Below are positions 23,732-35,125 of a stretch of DNA of 64,000 bases, one piece after another. Both the position numbers and the translations under genes were made by a program. The DNA comes from Amblyornis subalaris (lineage: Eukaryota; Chordata; Aves; Passeriformes; Ptilonorhynchidae), in contig JACAXG010000201.1 in NCBI GenBank assembly GCA_018881555.1, positions 248,001 to 312,000 of the forward strand, given 5' to 3'. The notes beneath the pieces were generated by a model. It was not told the origin of the DNA. It worked only from the letters and a program-made list of their open reading frames with translations, and made no database searches. Every line of letters starts with the position of its first letter. Within the stretch, counting starts at the first letter, position 1.

Positions 23732-23850
23732 GTCACAGAGTCATGGAACGGTTTGGGTTGGTAAAGGACCTTCGCGATCATCTCGTTCCAACCTCCCTGC
23801 CGCGGGCAGGGACACCTTCCACTATCCCAGGCTGCTCCAAGCCCCGTCCC
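23732..23850 (-). mobile_element. CR1 LINE 3'-end fragment inside the CpG-rich region
   Basis: Starts tcacagagtcatggaacgg, continues ggtttgggttggtaaagg and cgcgggcagggacacc, and ends ctgctccaagccccgtccc. It retains CpG-containing variants of the usual CR1 text, which fits protection from methylation in or near an active island. Confidence 0.95.
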
Positions 23851-23993
23851 GGTGATGCTGCCCCAGGGCTTGTCACTGCTCCTGGGGCGCTGGGGAGCGG
23901 GAAATCCCCGGTGCCCGGGGGTGGCCGAAATACACCCGCACCCAATCCCGGCGGAAAGTTGTGCCCCCGCTCCTACCGCGCCGCGCTACTCAC

Positions 23994-24033
23994 CCAGGAT
24001 CATCAGGGTGCAGAAGCAGAGGATGCCCCTCAT
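23994..24033 (-). CDS. Candidate signal-peptide first coding exon
   Basis: The minus strand reads GGGAGGATGAGG at the start, with A at -3, so the initiation context is good. The frame gives MRGILCFCTLMIL plus one base of the next codon, then GTGAGT, a perfect 5' splice site; unspliced, the frame stops two codons later. The short peptide is a basic residue followed by a hydrophobic core, as in a secretory signal peptide. The exon ends in phase 1, the usual phase after signal peptides in many secreted, immunoglobulin-type and receptor genes. It lies in the core of a CpG island with a TATA-like motif about 270 bases upstream. Downstream exons would lie at lower coordinates. I do not recognise the protein. 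A chance short ATG frame next to a donor cannot be excluded. Confidence 0.42.
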
Positions 24034-24301
24034 CCTCCCGCTCGGCACGGCTCGGCCCCCCCGACTGCGCTCGGCTCGGCCCCCGGCCCGGCCCGGCGCG
24101 GCTCGGCGCGGCGCGGCGGTGCCGGAGGATGCGCGGAGGGCTGGGCAGGGCGGAGGGAGGGAGGCGGCCCCGCGCCCCGGCCCGGCCCCCCCGGCCCGAG
24201 CGCTCAGCGCGCCGGCCCGGCCCCGCTCCGGCCGCGGGTCGTGCCCGCAGCCGCCCTGCGCCCCATCCTCCGGGCAGCCGCCCAGGGGCCGCTCCCGGGG
24301 C

Positions 24302-24308
24302 TTTTAAA
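24302..24308 (-). promoter_or_regulatory. TATA-like box TTTAAAA
   Basis: On the minus strand TAATTTAAAAG precedes the GC-rich core. Transcription would be expected to start near 24275, giving a 5' UTR of about 240 bases before the ATG at 24033. CpG-island promoters often lack a TATA box, so this motif may be incidental. Confidence 0.3.
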
Positions 24309-24312
24309 TTAT

Positions 24313-24415
24313 TTTGTGCGTATTAATTATTTAATTTTCCTTTCTTCTTTTTCTCTTTTTTTTTCTTTGGGTTTTTTTTGTGGGTTTTTTTTGTTTTGTT
24401 GTCTCCCTCCTCTCT
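24313..24415 (+). repeat. T-rich low-complexity stretch
   Basis: Runs such as ctttttctctttttttttct and ggttttttttgtgggttttt separate the two GC-rich lobes of the island. On the minus strand it is an A-rich block just upstream of the TATA-like motif. Confidence 0.85.
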
Positions 24416-24600
24416 CAGCAGCAAAACTTGCGGCGGGCGCAGCTCCGCCGTGCCCGAGCGCCGGGGCAGCCTCGCCGCCTTCTCCGGGTCGCCGCCGCCC
24501 TTGNGGAGGGGCTTGGTGGTCCGGCCCCCTCCTCCCTCCGCCCTGGCCCCGCATCCTGGGCCCCGGGGCGGGCGAGGGTCCCCGCGAACCGGGAGCATCT

Positions 24601-26872
24601 CATGAGCCTGTGTCTTGGGCATGGCCCGTTTCAGCCGTCCCAGACCCAGGATGGCTTCTTCCTTCCGCGCTGCCCTCCGGAGGGTCCTGGCATCCCCCCC
24701 AAACCCTCCCATCCAGATGACACCACCAGCCTCATCCCCTTGGACATATGTCCTAATCGTGACTGTTTGCTGGCAGTGACACAGCCCCGAAGTCCTGGGC
24801 CACGTCCTACCACCCCTCCTAGCCTTGACACCTTCCATTAACGCCCTGCAATGTGATGACCTTCCAATTCTCCTCCAAAAACCTCGTACATTCAGGTTAC
24901 GTGCTTCCATAACTTCCCATCCAGTTCCCCACACCCCCTTCACGGGGGTGCACTGGTCCCTCACCACCATATCCTGGTGCTTCNCCCACCTTTAATCCCC
25001 TTGTCCCAGCAGGTGACCCTGTTTTAGGGAGCCAAGCAGCACAGCCTGGCTTCTTAATCTTTATGATGATGGGTGAGCATCATTTTTCACTGCCTCCATT
25101 TCACGCATGGAGTACCCGAGACACAAAACGTGAAGTGACATCTTCAGGTTCCCCCTGTAATTAACTGACCGATGGAGTAGGAAAAGCCTCATTCCCAAGT
25201 CAGTATCCTGCAAACACNGCCACCTCCTCCTCCTCGCACAGCCTTGTTCTTTCAAAGGTACCATCCCTTCCCTTCCCAACACAGAGGCTCCCCTGATGAT
25301 TCAGGGAAGCTCCGGGACACTTTTCCCACACTGACAGCCCAGGCAGTGCTTTTGGATATTTGCAGAGAGAGCTTTTTCCCACTGCTGGCTCAGGTATTTT
25401 CACTAAGCAGGTATTTAAACGCTCTGGGAAGGGTTTTTTTCACTGGAGCTGTTCAGGGTTCTTAACTTGCATTTCCTCGTGGCATCACCTCATTAATCCT
25501 CCAGCAAGTTCTCCTACAAAACCAGAGGAATTGCACACTTTTATTTTTCAGGTGTAAAACAGAGACAGGAAATAATTCATACAGCCATTTGTAGGTGTTA
25601 TATATTAAGCATAAAAAGTCGAGAAAATACATTTTATTTTCTTTTTTTCTTGTCTTTTTTTTCCCTCTTGGCAAATCAAAAGGAAAGTGTGATCCCTGGC
25701 CTTCCTCCCTGGCCTTCCTCCCTGGCCTTGCTTTCCTTTCGAAAGCTCCTAGCATGTTCCAGTCTATTCATTTAACAGGTTTCCTAGTCCTCTGTCAGAA
25801 TTGAAAAGTTGTAAATAAATGGATGTCTTTACCAACTGTATTTCACACCCAAAATGAGCATTTCCTGAGCTACTCAGCNGGGAAAAAGAAAGTGTTAATA
25901 AAACCTCGTTTGGAGTAAAAAAACATTGCTCTGGAGCTGGGCTTTTTTGATTTCTTAAAGAAGAGTATGATTATGTTTAAGCAAATTTCAAACTGAAATT
26001 GCACAGAGCTGCNGTTGAAACATCAACTGGGAAACCCNGGGAATGATTGGATTTTTCTGCTTATTATTATTTTTAATTATTTTGCAGATTCTTTTTCAGT
26101 GTTCTATTTTTGAAGTAGCTGTTCGTCCAGGAAAAAAAAATCACTGGAACATATGTGAGTTTTTGTGGGGTTTTTAACAAAAAAAAAAAAACATTTTCCC
26201 TGGAAAATATCTTTGCTTCCCTCAGGAATGAGACATTCTGATGCTCTTGGACCAGAGGAGGTGACCTGAGCCCCGTCATCCCACACATTAAGGAAGGGAT
26301 GGGTTTAGCTCAGTGTCCCACCTCTCACAGGAGAGCTGGGATGTGGGGTTTTGCTTTCCCTGGCACTGTCTTGTGCCCTTTTGAGGTCAGAGCAGCAGGA
26401 AAACCTTCCTTTGGCCAACTCAGGGAAGCTGCAGGAAGTTCCTCCATCCACACAGCCAAAGCTGGAGGAACAACATGGAAGCTGCCTTGGTGTCCCCTCT
26501 TGGACTAAGGACAAGCTACAGCCTCCCCCTCTGGACAAGGGGAAGCTCTCAAGGAGTCAGTGCAATGAAAGCATCATTTCTTCCCGAGTTTGAAGAGGAA
26601 AAAAAAAGGGGGGTTTGGGGATGGGGAAAGTCCAGGCACAGACAACCCCCACTACCCATCCCAACAGGGAGGCATTTCCTGCCTGTTCTGTAATTACTTG
26701 TAGGGACAACCAGGACAGACAAGGATTGCATTGGGAAAAGCCACCCAGAAAAGATCCCACAAATCCTGGGAGGAGAGAGGGACCATTGTTCCCTGCTGCC
26801 CTGTTTCTCAGCTCTGGGCTCTCCCCTGCTCGCTGGGTGGGTGTGAGATGAAAAGTGAAGCACAGCCACTCC

Positions 26873-26914
<42 letters not shown>

Positions 26915-28273
26915 CCCTTCCACAGTCACCTGCTCCCTTTCTTTGCAAGTGAGTCAAGGTATTGATGTGTCAGGTGGAAAAATATCCCATTGTAGCTCCT
27001 GTTAGACCTGTCCCAAAAAGCCGCTCCCCAGAGCTCCAGACAACAGATTCAGCAAAGGCAGTGAAAGAAAGGATTGTTTGGGAGGTCCATGGAGAAATCA
27101 CCAGGCAGAGAAAGCAGATAGAANATGCTGATTAAAAGAAATGCACTTGTGAGAGTGAAACTGGTTACACTGGGGACTGGAACACAATTCTGGGCCGTGT
27201 CCCGGAGTCAGATGCTGGGGAGAACCCTGCTGTGCACAACCCCATGGCAAGAGATGGTCTCCAACTCCAAAAATAGCCATGGAAAAAGGCAAGAGAACTG
27301 TAGCTGTCACTTTCCATGAACGGTGAAGTGACTACTGAGAGTTTCAGGGATTCATGCAGCTCAGGAAAGCTGAAACTGGCTAGAAAAGTGTCTTTAGAAA
27401 TGAAAGAATCCATGGAATCTGCTGCTAGGGAGGAAGGAAAAGCCAGGCAGATGCGGGGAGGATGTCCAGGCAGTATGAGGTGGAACAGAAGCCCCACACA
27501 CTGATTATCTCTAAAACTGAGAAAGACCAGGGAACTCCCTGCCCCAAACATTTCTAGACCCCACTGTTTGGAGCCATTTGGAAAATCTCAACATTTGGAC
27601 TAAGACAGGCCGAATAAAAAGGGCAACAGACTCTGAGGTCAGCTCTGCAAACTTCCTTGATGTGGTGCCAAGAAAATCCTGATGATGAATTGATTGATAG
27701 GGTTGTGTTGTAATTGCTCAAAACTCCTGGAAGCCCACCCAACTTCACACCACTTGTGCATAAACCAAACTGCAGAAACCCTGAAACCCAGTCCTACTTC
27801 ACCTTAGAAATAAACAGTTCCCAAACTGGATCCTGTTCTGCCTCTTGGGGTCAAAATGTGCTAAGCAAAATTNGGTGTGCAAAGACAAATATTTAGCCAA
27901 GTGACCTGCAGAGCACAACAGGAATGCACTGNCCTGCTGTGCTGAGGAGGAACAGGAGGAAAAGGGATGAACTGTCCTCTTCACCAGAAATACTTGTCAG
28001 GAAGAAAATCCAGGGCAGGTGAATCCACTAAAGCCCGAGGGAGGGAGGGTGCTCTCCAGTGGGATGGCTCCTGGACAGGCTCTCAGGTGACCCCCCCCCA
28101 TGCACATGCACCTGTAGGGCCCTCAGGGGAACCCCAGGGAGCAGGAGCAGCAGAACATCGATAGCACACTCGCCAGGAGGATCTGGAGGCTGCCAGACCT
28201 TTCCCAAACAAATGCCTCAAAAAACCTTTTCCACCTGCAGAGTTGGGGGACAGGCTGTTCTCACCTGCTTCAC
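24601..28273. other. Unique sequence with minor simple repeats
   Basis: No exon recognised. A 13-bp unit (ccctggccttcct) is repeated almost three times at 25694-25729. T-rich runs occur at 25620-25665 and an A run at about 26178-26190. The (CA)n microsatellite at 26875-26912 is listed separately. Confidence 0.5.
26875..26912 (+). repeat. (AC)n microsatellite
   Basis: About 19 uninterrupted dinucleotide units; likely polymorphic. Confidence 0.98.
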
Positions 28274-28522
28274 CAAGAATCATCAAATCTCCTGAGCAGG
28301 AAGGGACCCACAAGGATCATGGAGTCCCACCNCTGTCCCTGCACAGGCACCCCAACAGTCCCACCCTGTGCATCCCTGAGAGTGTTGTCCAAACCCCCCC
28401 TGGAGCTCTGGCAGCCTTGGGGCTGGGACCATTCCCTGGGGAGCCTGGTCAGTGTCCAAGCACTCTCTGGGGGAAGAACCTTTCCCTGATCTCCAGCCTG
28501 ACACCACTCCAGCCATTCCCTC
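28274..28522 (-). mobile_element. CR1 LINE 3'-end fragment, 'gtgcatccctgagagtgttg' type
   Basis: The plus strand reads accccaacagtcccaccctg, gtgcatccctgagagtgttg, ggagctctggcagccttggg and gaagaacctttccctgatct. This is the reverse complement of the same CR1 type found in sense at 34876-35125 and 50298-50577. Confidence 0.92.
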
Positions 28523-29782
28523 AGCAGGGAAGAAGAGGAAAAACCTTCTTCTGCCTGTTTTAATTCCACGTGGTTTGGAACCAGAGAGCCAGGAGCCATG
28601 TGATCCATGACATGGATCCACTTCCATGGACAGGGTGACTTTAGCCTGACTGTTCTCTGCAGCCTGGAGAAGGCACGGGCATGGGCAGAGATCTACTTGG
28701 GCAAGGTGGACGAACATCACCTGTCACCTGCCTCATCCCACACTGGAATGAGGGCCAGGAAATTAAACTAAAAGAAAGCAAATCCCAAACTGATTGGAAA
28801 AATGGGATCTTTGGTGTGTCATTGCCTTTACAGGATTTTGTGACTGNTAAAACCTTAACATGGTTCCAAAAAAATTAACTGGAGAATTTCCCAGAAGAGC
28901 ACTCCAGCAAGGGTAAGGGAAGTGCAGAGACCTCACCTGTGGCTCCGGAACCCTCAGGGATACAAGGGCGGAGGTCAGAGGAGTATTTTGAAAAGTTTTG
29001 CCCTGTGCTGTCCTCATTCTTCTCCTCTTCCTTGGATATCCCATACTGGCCCCTGTCAGAAGCAGACTGACCCTTTCCTGACCTGGGGAAGGATGTGCAT
29101 CCTCACCTGCTGTGCTTGGGCACCAACTCCCACTGTCTGCATCACCTCTTTAACCAGGGGTTGTTGCTTTGGGTTTTAAGGAGGGGCAGGAGGAGGGTCT
29201 GGTCTGGTCTATCAGCTGTTTGTGGGAGTAGAAGAACTGTGAACTGAAATTGGGGGGGGGCTTTGTTTAGGAACTGTTCCTCTTGCTCCTCTTTATTGCT
29301 GGCAGATGGGTTGTTATGGGACTCTCTGGTTGCTGAACTTCTGGAATAATTCAGCCTCTAAGACAGGAGAATTCCTTGTTACCATTTAGGATCAAATAAA
29401 ACCAAACCAAACCCCAATAACTGTGGATGCTGTGAAACCTTTTCAGGAAGATCTTCACTCTTCCAAGTGTCTCAGTGTCTCAGAGTGTCTCAGCACCTGC
29501 AGGGTGTGTAAANGCAATGCCAAGCAGGTTTGACTTGCCGTGGTTTGCAATAATTTTGATGTTTCCAAAGGGAAAAGGGAATTTGAGTGATGTAATGACC
29601 CCAATCTCCCTGTATTCTTTGTATATTCCTTCAAGGGATACCTCTTGTTTGCCTTGATGTAGGTAAGGTCCCTTGGAAAAAATAAATATGGCAACTTTGC
29701 TCTCTGTAATATGAACCATTGAAGAGAGCGAACAAAGCAAAGTGCACTGAGAAAGAAAATGTGCTGAGAAATGAGAATTAGG
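28523..29782. other. Unique non-coding sequence
   Basis: Contains a run of nine or more G near 29252 and a short gtgtctcag triplication at about 29467-29492. No gene supported. Confidence 0.5.
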
Positions 29783-29910
29783 GATTCATGGAATGGTTTA
29801 GGTTGGAAGGGACCTTACAGTTCCATCCAATTCCACCCTCTGCCATGGGCAGGGACACCTCCCACTAGACCAGGTCGCTCCAGGCCCTGTCCAACCTGGC
29901 CTTGGGCAAC
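29783..29910 (-). mobile_element. CR1 LINE 3'-end fragment
   Basis: Reads gattcatggaatggtttagg, then ttggaagggaccttacag and ccatgggcagggacacc. It ends abruptly after gtccaacctggccttggg. Confidence 0.94.
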
Positions 29911-32298
29911 NGATTTGTTTAAGATTTGCAATAACCATTTTGGCCCCCAAGGTGGAAATGAAATTCTGATGAGAAACCTCCATGAAATGGAGCAGGAGCT
30001 GAATGTCACAGAGAAGACCTCAAGAATGAGCAGAAACAGGATGAAATAGTTCAAAATCTAAAAGTCATGAACCTGCAAGTGAAAGTCCTTAAACAGGGCA
30101 CTGGATAAACCCTTTCCCTGCCAGACAGAATTCNCAGCTGGAGCCATGGCAGTGTGACCTGGTGATGGACACACGTGGCTGAGGGGCAACATTTCTGGGG
30201 AAGGTGCTGGAAGCACGCGCCAAGGTGCAGGAGNTGCTTTCAAGCACCTGAGTCTCTGAAAAATCCAGCAACCCCTGCTGGAGGCTTCATACTCACCACC
30301 CCCTTGTGAAGCGTGGNGGAGGAAGGGCTGTTTTGGGAAAGACCCCGAGTCAGACAGACCCAGCAGCGTGCTGTCTCTGCCAGGATGTGACACAGAGTCC
30401 GGTCCAGCTTCCGATTTCTGNCATGGAACCCCTTCTCCCAAATCCACTTAAGACGTGCAAACAGCCCTGTCACCAGCAGCTCGCCAAGCTGTGTGGCTTT
30501 CTCTGGGCTGCAGTAGCCTTGGTAACTCTCAGGGAAAAAAATAACCTAATTTTCTCTTTTATCCATAAGCTGAACCCTTTAATTTGCTTTCAAGTGAATT
30601 AAACATAAGCCTCCATTTTTCTAATTCCTTTGTTCTAATTTAAAAGTACTGACATTTATCAAAGGAGTTTTCTAGATTCCCCATTTGCAGCTCATTGTTT
30701 NAGTATTTTTAAAATAAACCAGAGATTGATGTTTTTATTGCTGAAATGCTTTCCTTCCCTTCTCNTTTTCTTGATAACCAGGGTATATTGTGTTAGTTTC
30801 TAAACTTCTCCTAATGACCTGGANAGCAGCCTGTGTCCTGCTGCGTTATCCAGGGAGCCACGATTGATAACCGAGATTTGCCATCGTTGTCCTGGGTGAT
30901 GCAGGAGCATCTCTGGGGGCAAAGAGCCTCACTCAGCTGCTCTGAGCGCACCCTGGACCCTTCGACACTCAGCACACCAGCGACACACGGTTCACCCCAC
31001 GGAGTTATCACAGATGCTGGAGAACAACCACACTGTGGTGACAACAGTGACACACCAGCACCAGTTCGTTTGTATTGCCAGAAACAGCAGNTGCTTGAAC
31101 AACTCTCAGCCTGGAAAGTGGCTTTGGTGCCCTTGATCCCTTCTGAGAAAGGAATTTCAGCTGTTCAATGTTTGAACAACATCACATACACTGGAACCAC
31201 GCTCTCGGAGCCAGCACAGGCACAAACACAGCCCAGAACACAGCCTGGGGCAAAGAACCACCCTCCTGTGCTGGGAACCTTCTTGGAACGTCTGTGCATT
31301 GGCTTTCCAAACTTGTTTTTCTTTTAGGGTGGTTGGAACGGGGTCAAGGCTGCAGGACAGCCCTTGGGGAGCAAAGTGCTCTGTTTACCCACTGGCATGG
31401 GGGATTGACACTGGAAACATTTCCCACAGGGCTCTGCTGGCACTCTCAGAGCTTTCTCGGAAGGACAAGGGGACAAAGTGCACCCATCATGAGATGACAG
31501 CTCTTCTCCAGTCGGTGTTATTCATTCCAGCACCAGGCTGTTTTTCAGTTGTTCCTGACAAATCCCCATTTTCCCTCAGAATTATGGATTGTGTTTTCGT
31601 TTGCTTTCTGACCCTGACAGCCACTCCACCATGCATTAAGTTATCTCAGAGCATCTGAGTTTCCGTCAGCGCTAATCTTGGGTCTTGGCATTTGGGGAGG
31701 AATGATGGGAAGTATTTAGCACTGGACCTAATTCAGCCCCCTTTCAGGATTTGGTCCAGTCAAGGTCAAATCCTGAGGCTTGCACTCCAACGACATTCCC
31801 ATCTGCTCAGAGACCTCCCTGGCTGTGCTGAGGACTAAAGAGATCACCATCAAAATAAAGATTATATACAAATAGAGTTACACTTTTAAAACCTGGGGAA
31901 CGTAGGGATGTACTTACCTCAGGAAGAGGACTAGATGTAAGCAGAAGTTACATTGTATGTGGGGAAGAATGAAGTTGAAAGCAAGTTTAAACTGAAGTTT
32001 TCTTATCCTTTTGCTGGGATTTGGGGAGTATTTCCATAAAAGCTGCTCCCTGGGACACAATGTTCTGGCTGCCCAGTGAGGGCACAGCCTTATCCCCTTG
32101 CAGACACTGGAGATTCTCCACAGAGTCCAGCCCTACACACGGTGCCTCCTGCCTCNGATGGAATGATAAACGGAGTTAGAACTACGTGGGCAGGTGGAAT
32201 TGCTGTCAGGGGATGGGTTAAAACTGGGAGTAAAAGCAGCTGCCCACAGCCAGGACCTCACTCCACAGAGTGGGGAAAGGGGCTTAAGAACAAGCTTG
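29911..32298. other. Unique sequence with a minus-strand donor after a pyrimidine tract
   Basis: Mostly featureless; several isolated N bases occur between 30134 and 31092. At 31912-31923 the minus strand reads CTGAG|GTAAGT immediately after a pyrimidine-rich stretch (see findings). AT-rich at 30580-30800. Confidence 0.45.
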
Positions 32299-32712
32299 GA
32301 ATCACAGGATCATTTAGGATGGAAAAGCCCTCCAAGACCAGCAAGTCCAACCATTCCCCAGCACTGCCAAGGCCACCACTGCCCCATGTCCCCAAGTGCC
32401 ACATCCACATGGCTGTTAAATCCCTCCAGGGNTGGGGACTCCACCCCTGCCCTGAGCAGCTGTGCCAGGGCTGGACAGCACTTTCCAGGAAGGAATTGTT
32501 CCCAATATCCAGCCTGAGCCTCCCCTGGCACAGCTCGCGGCCGTTCCCTCTCCTCCTGTCCCTGTTCTCTGGGAGCAGAGCCCGACCCCCCCTGGCTGTC
32601 CCCTCCTGTCAGGAGTTGTGCAGAGCCAGAAGGTCCCCCCTGAGCCTCCTTTTCTCCAGGCTGAGCCCCTTTCCCAGCTCCCTCAGCCACTCCTGGGGCT
32701 CCAGACCCTTCC
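32299..32712 (-). mobile_element. CR1 LINE fragment, 'cattccccagcactgcc' type
   Basis: Begins gaatcacaggatcatttagg, then ggaaaagccctccaagacca, gtccccaagtgccacatcc, gggagcagagcccgacc and ccagctccctcagccactcc. Same subfamily as the copy at 18897-19262 but preserves more of the CR1 5' side. Confidence 0.96.
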
Positions 32713-33440
32713 TGTAATTCCCTGATTTCCACTGGCAGCAGCTTGGGTACAACCCCTCAGTGCAGAGGAATGGGAGAAGACCTGAGCACAGGACCTTTGA
32801 TTTCTGTTACTCCATTGCTCCTGAATCCATCTGAGTTGCCAATTGCCGGGAATTGACCTCCAAAAGGAAAACCCCAGCATGCTGTTTTTCAGTGAACATC
32901 TGTCCTTCTTCCCTGGTGGACATCTTCTGTTGAAATGCTTNGCAAATAAGAAAGTTTTCTTTATGGACTTAGAAAACACCCTTTTAAAAAGTAAAGTAAG
33001 GTTTCAGTCTCTTCTGGCAGCAATTAAGAATACAGGGTATTGTGCCTTTGAAAATTGAGCCTCTTATTTAACTGTCTAAATAGAGATTTAATTTTCCTGC
33101 TTTTGGCACCTAAGCTTGAAAATTTTCTTCTTACAGATGAAAACAGAACATTATAGAAATTGAGTCTGTGCCATTTTTTTTCTGCTTTGTGAGAGAGAAA
33201 AAAAGAAGATAATTTATCAGTATTTGCACCTCTTATTCTAACCACCTTGAACCAAAATCCCTCATAACTATCAGCTCTGGATCACTCTGGGTACACCATA
33301 AAGGCTTTTTTTCACTCAGAGCCGGACTCAGCCAGCCCGTGGAAGTGGACAAGTGCTGCACGTGTTGGCTGAGCTGTTTCCCTCAGCTCCTGTTCAGTGA
33401 TTCTCAGCAGAAATGTGCAGCAGATTCAGAGCAGTAAATA
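32713..33440. other. Unique AT-rich sequence
   Basis: No repeat family or exon recognised; T- and A-rich runs occur between 33060 and 33240. Confidence 0.5.
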
Positions 33441-33562
33441 AGGAAAGCCCTCTAAGATCACCCAGCCCAACCATTCCCCAGCACTGCCAAGGCCACCTCT
33501 GGCCCATGTCCCCAAGTGCCACATGCACCCGGCTTTGGAACCCCTCCAGCGATCCTGGAGGN
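33441..33562 (-). mobile_element. CR1 LINE fragment, tail missing
   Basis: Reads aggaaagccctctaagatca, accattccccagcactgcc and gtccccaagtgccacatgc, and stops after cccctccagcgatcctgg. It belongs to the 18897 and 32299 type. The terminal tail is not recognisable. Confidence 0.92.
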
Positions 33563-34875
33563 CTTTTCCAAGCTCACCGATTCCATGCAGCCCTCCTTCC
33601 TCTCTCGCAGCCGGATCAGCAGTTCCTTGGAGCAGCCTCTGCCTCTTTCCCCAGGATGTGCCCAACGCGGCGCTGATCTCAGGGGGTCTTTAGACCCCCC
33701 TGGCATTGGGTTCAAAAAGCAGGAGCAGAGGGGACGGTGGTGTGATTCTCGGCTGCCTCCCCTCATTCTCGTGCCTTTCCTCATCTCCCGTGCGCCCCAG
33801 GGCACTTTTTCCACGTGAAAGGACATATTTGGGCTCTGTTTTGCATCCCAAGGGCCCAGGTTGGAGCAGCAGGGGCCCCTCGGGGCTCTCTCTGCAGAGG
33901 AGGCTGCAGGGTCTCCCTGGGGTGGACTGTCCTTCCAGCCAAGCGTTTGCTCGACGGCTGGGAGAAGGGGAGGGGGCAGCGCGGGGTGGGAATGTGCATG
34001 TTCCAGGAATCAGGGGGGGATGTCTTCGCCGGCTCCAGGGATAATTGGGAAAACAGTGGCTGCGGCTGCCTCTGGTTAATGCATTCCCAAGCAGGGCTGG
34101 GCTGCCCTGTCCGTGTGTTGTATTGGGGTTTATTCCCAAAGGCTGATTTGGTGAAGGAAAATCCAGCACGGAGAAAGGAAATGTGCACCCAGAGGGAAAT
34201 GCCTCCGGTGCTGCAGGGGCTGCAAGCACAGCAGGGAGGGAGGATGGGGTGGTCCTCGGACGTGTGTCCATGTTTGTGGTTAATTGGACAGGTCCTGGAA
34301 TGTGGACTTGCCAAAATCATTGATGAGCTGAGCTGTGGGGCCTCTGAGGCCCCAGTGGCTGGTGCCTGTTCCCAGCCCTGATTTCCTGCCCTGAGGAACA
34401 CTCTCCCACGGGGCAGCGCTGCCCTGTGTGCGCTGCCTGGCGAAATCCCTTGTCCCCAGAGCCGAACCTCCCACACCCAGTGAATCCCTGTAATTGCCGT
34501 AACTGCCGTCGATCAGATCGGATAGCTCTGTTATCACTGTTAATAACAACTAATCAGTGAGGCTGTCACAGGGAGTGGTTCTGTAAGGGCAGGGGTTTGT
34601 CCCTAACTTCACATAAAAGCCCTATTTTAAATCAGAGGGAGGCCCCCGGCTCCAAGGGCAGCGGTGCTCATGGCTCCTGGTCCCTCGCAGCGAAATGGAA
34701 ACGCTGCACGAGCCTCTCCCCAAAGCTGCCAGCAGAGTAGGAAAACAGGAGCTGGGATGGAGAATGTGGCAGGGTTCAGGCAGCCCTGGGGAGATGCAGG
34801 GCAAGTGGAGGAGGAGGTGATGAGAAGATGGAATAAAAAGGCAAAGGATTTTCTTTTATTCACACGGTTGGAACG
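33563..34875. other. Unique, moderately GC-rich sequence
   Basis: Long overlapping open frames occur on both strands at 33.7-34.5 kb. None has a recognisable domain or a good exon structure, and the strands contradict each other. Confidence 0.45.
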
Positions 34876-35125
34876 GCTGGAGCTGTGCCAGNGGAGGTTT
34901 AGGTTGGATATCAGGGAAAGGTTCTTCCCCCAGAGGGTGGTGGGCACTGAACAGGCTCCCCAGGGAATGGGCACGGCCCCAAGGCTGCCAGAGCTCCAGG
35001 AGCGTTGGGACAACNCTCCCAGGGATGCGCAGGGTGGGATTGTTGGGGTGTCTGTGCAGGGCCAGGGGTTGACCTCGATGATCCTGTGGGTCCCTTCCNA
35101 CTCAGGATATTCCATGATTCTGTGC
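34876..35125 (+). mobile_element. CR1 LINE 3'-end fragment (sense), young-looking
   Basis: Reads gctggagctgtgcca, gttggatatcagggaaagg, ttcttcccccagagggtgg, gggcactgaacaggctcccc and gggattgttggggtgtctgt, with tail ggatattccatgattctgtg. Very similar over its length to 50298-50577, suggesting recent copies of one subfamily. Confidence 0.96.

Larger units (their letters stand above)
22700..24600. promoter_or_regulatory. CpG-rich island, probable promoter region
   Basis: GC-rich throughout, with the CpG-dense core at about 23880-24310 (for example cggcccggcccggcgcggct) and a second lobe at about 24415-24600. The lobes are separated by a T-rich stretch on the plus strand (24313-24415). GGGCGG/CCGCCC boxes are present. 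A young CR1 insertion (23732-23850) sits in the flank. The core covers the minus-strand first-exon candidate at 23994-24033. Strand use is inferred from that exon and a TATA-like motif; divergent transcription is possible. Confidence 0.7.

Noticed and set aside
22494..23781. Two overlapping minus-strand frames of about 255 codons in the GC-rich region
   Set aside because: Stops are rare in GC-rich DNA, both frames contain N codons, they overlap each other and a CR1 fragment, and no domain is seen.
32076..32717. 213-codon plus-strand open frame
   Set aside because: Mostly antisense translation of the CR1 copy at 32299-32712, similar to the frame over the related copy at 18897-19262.
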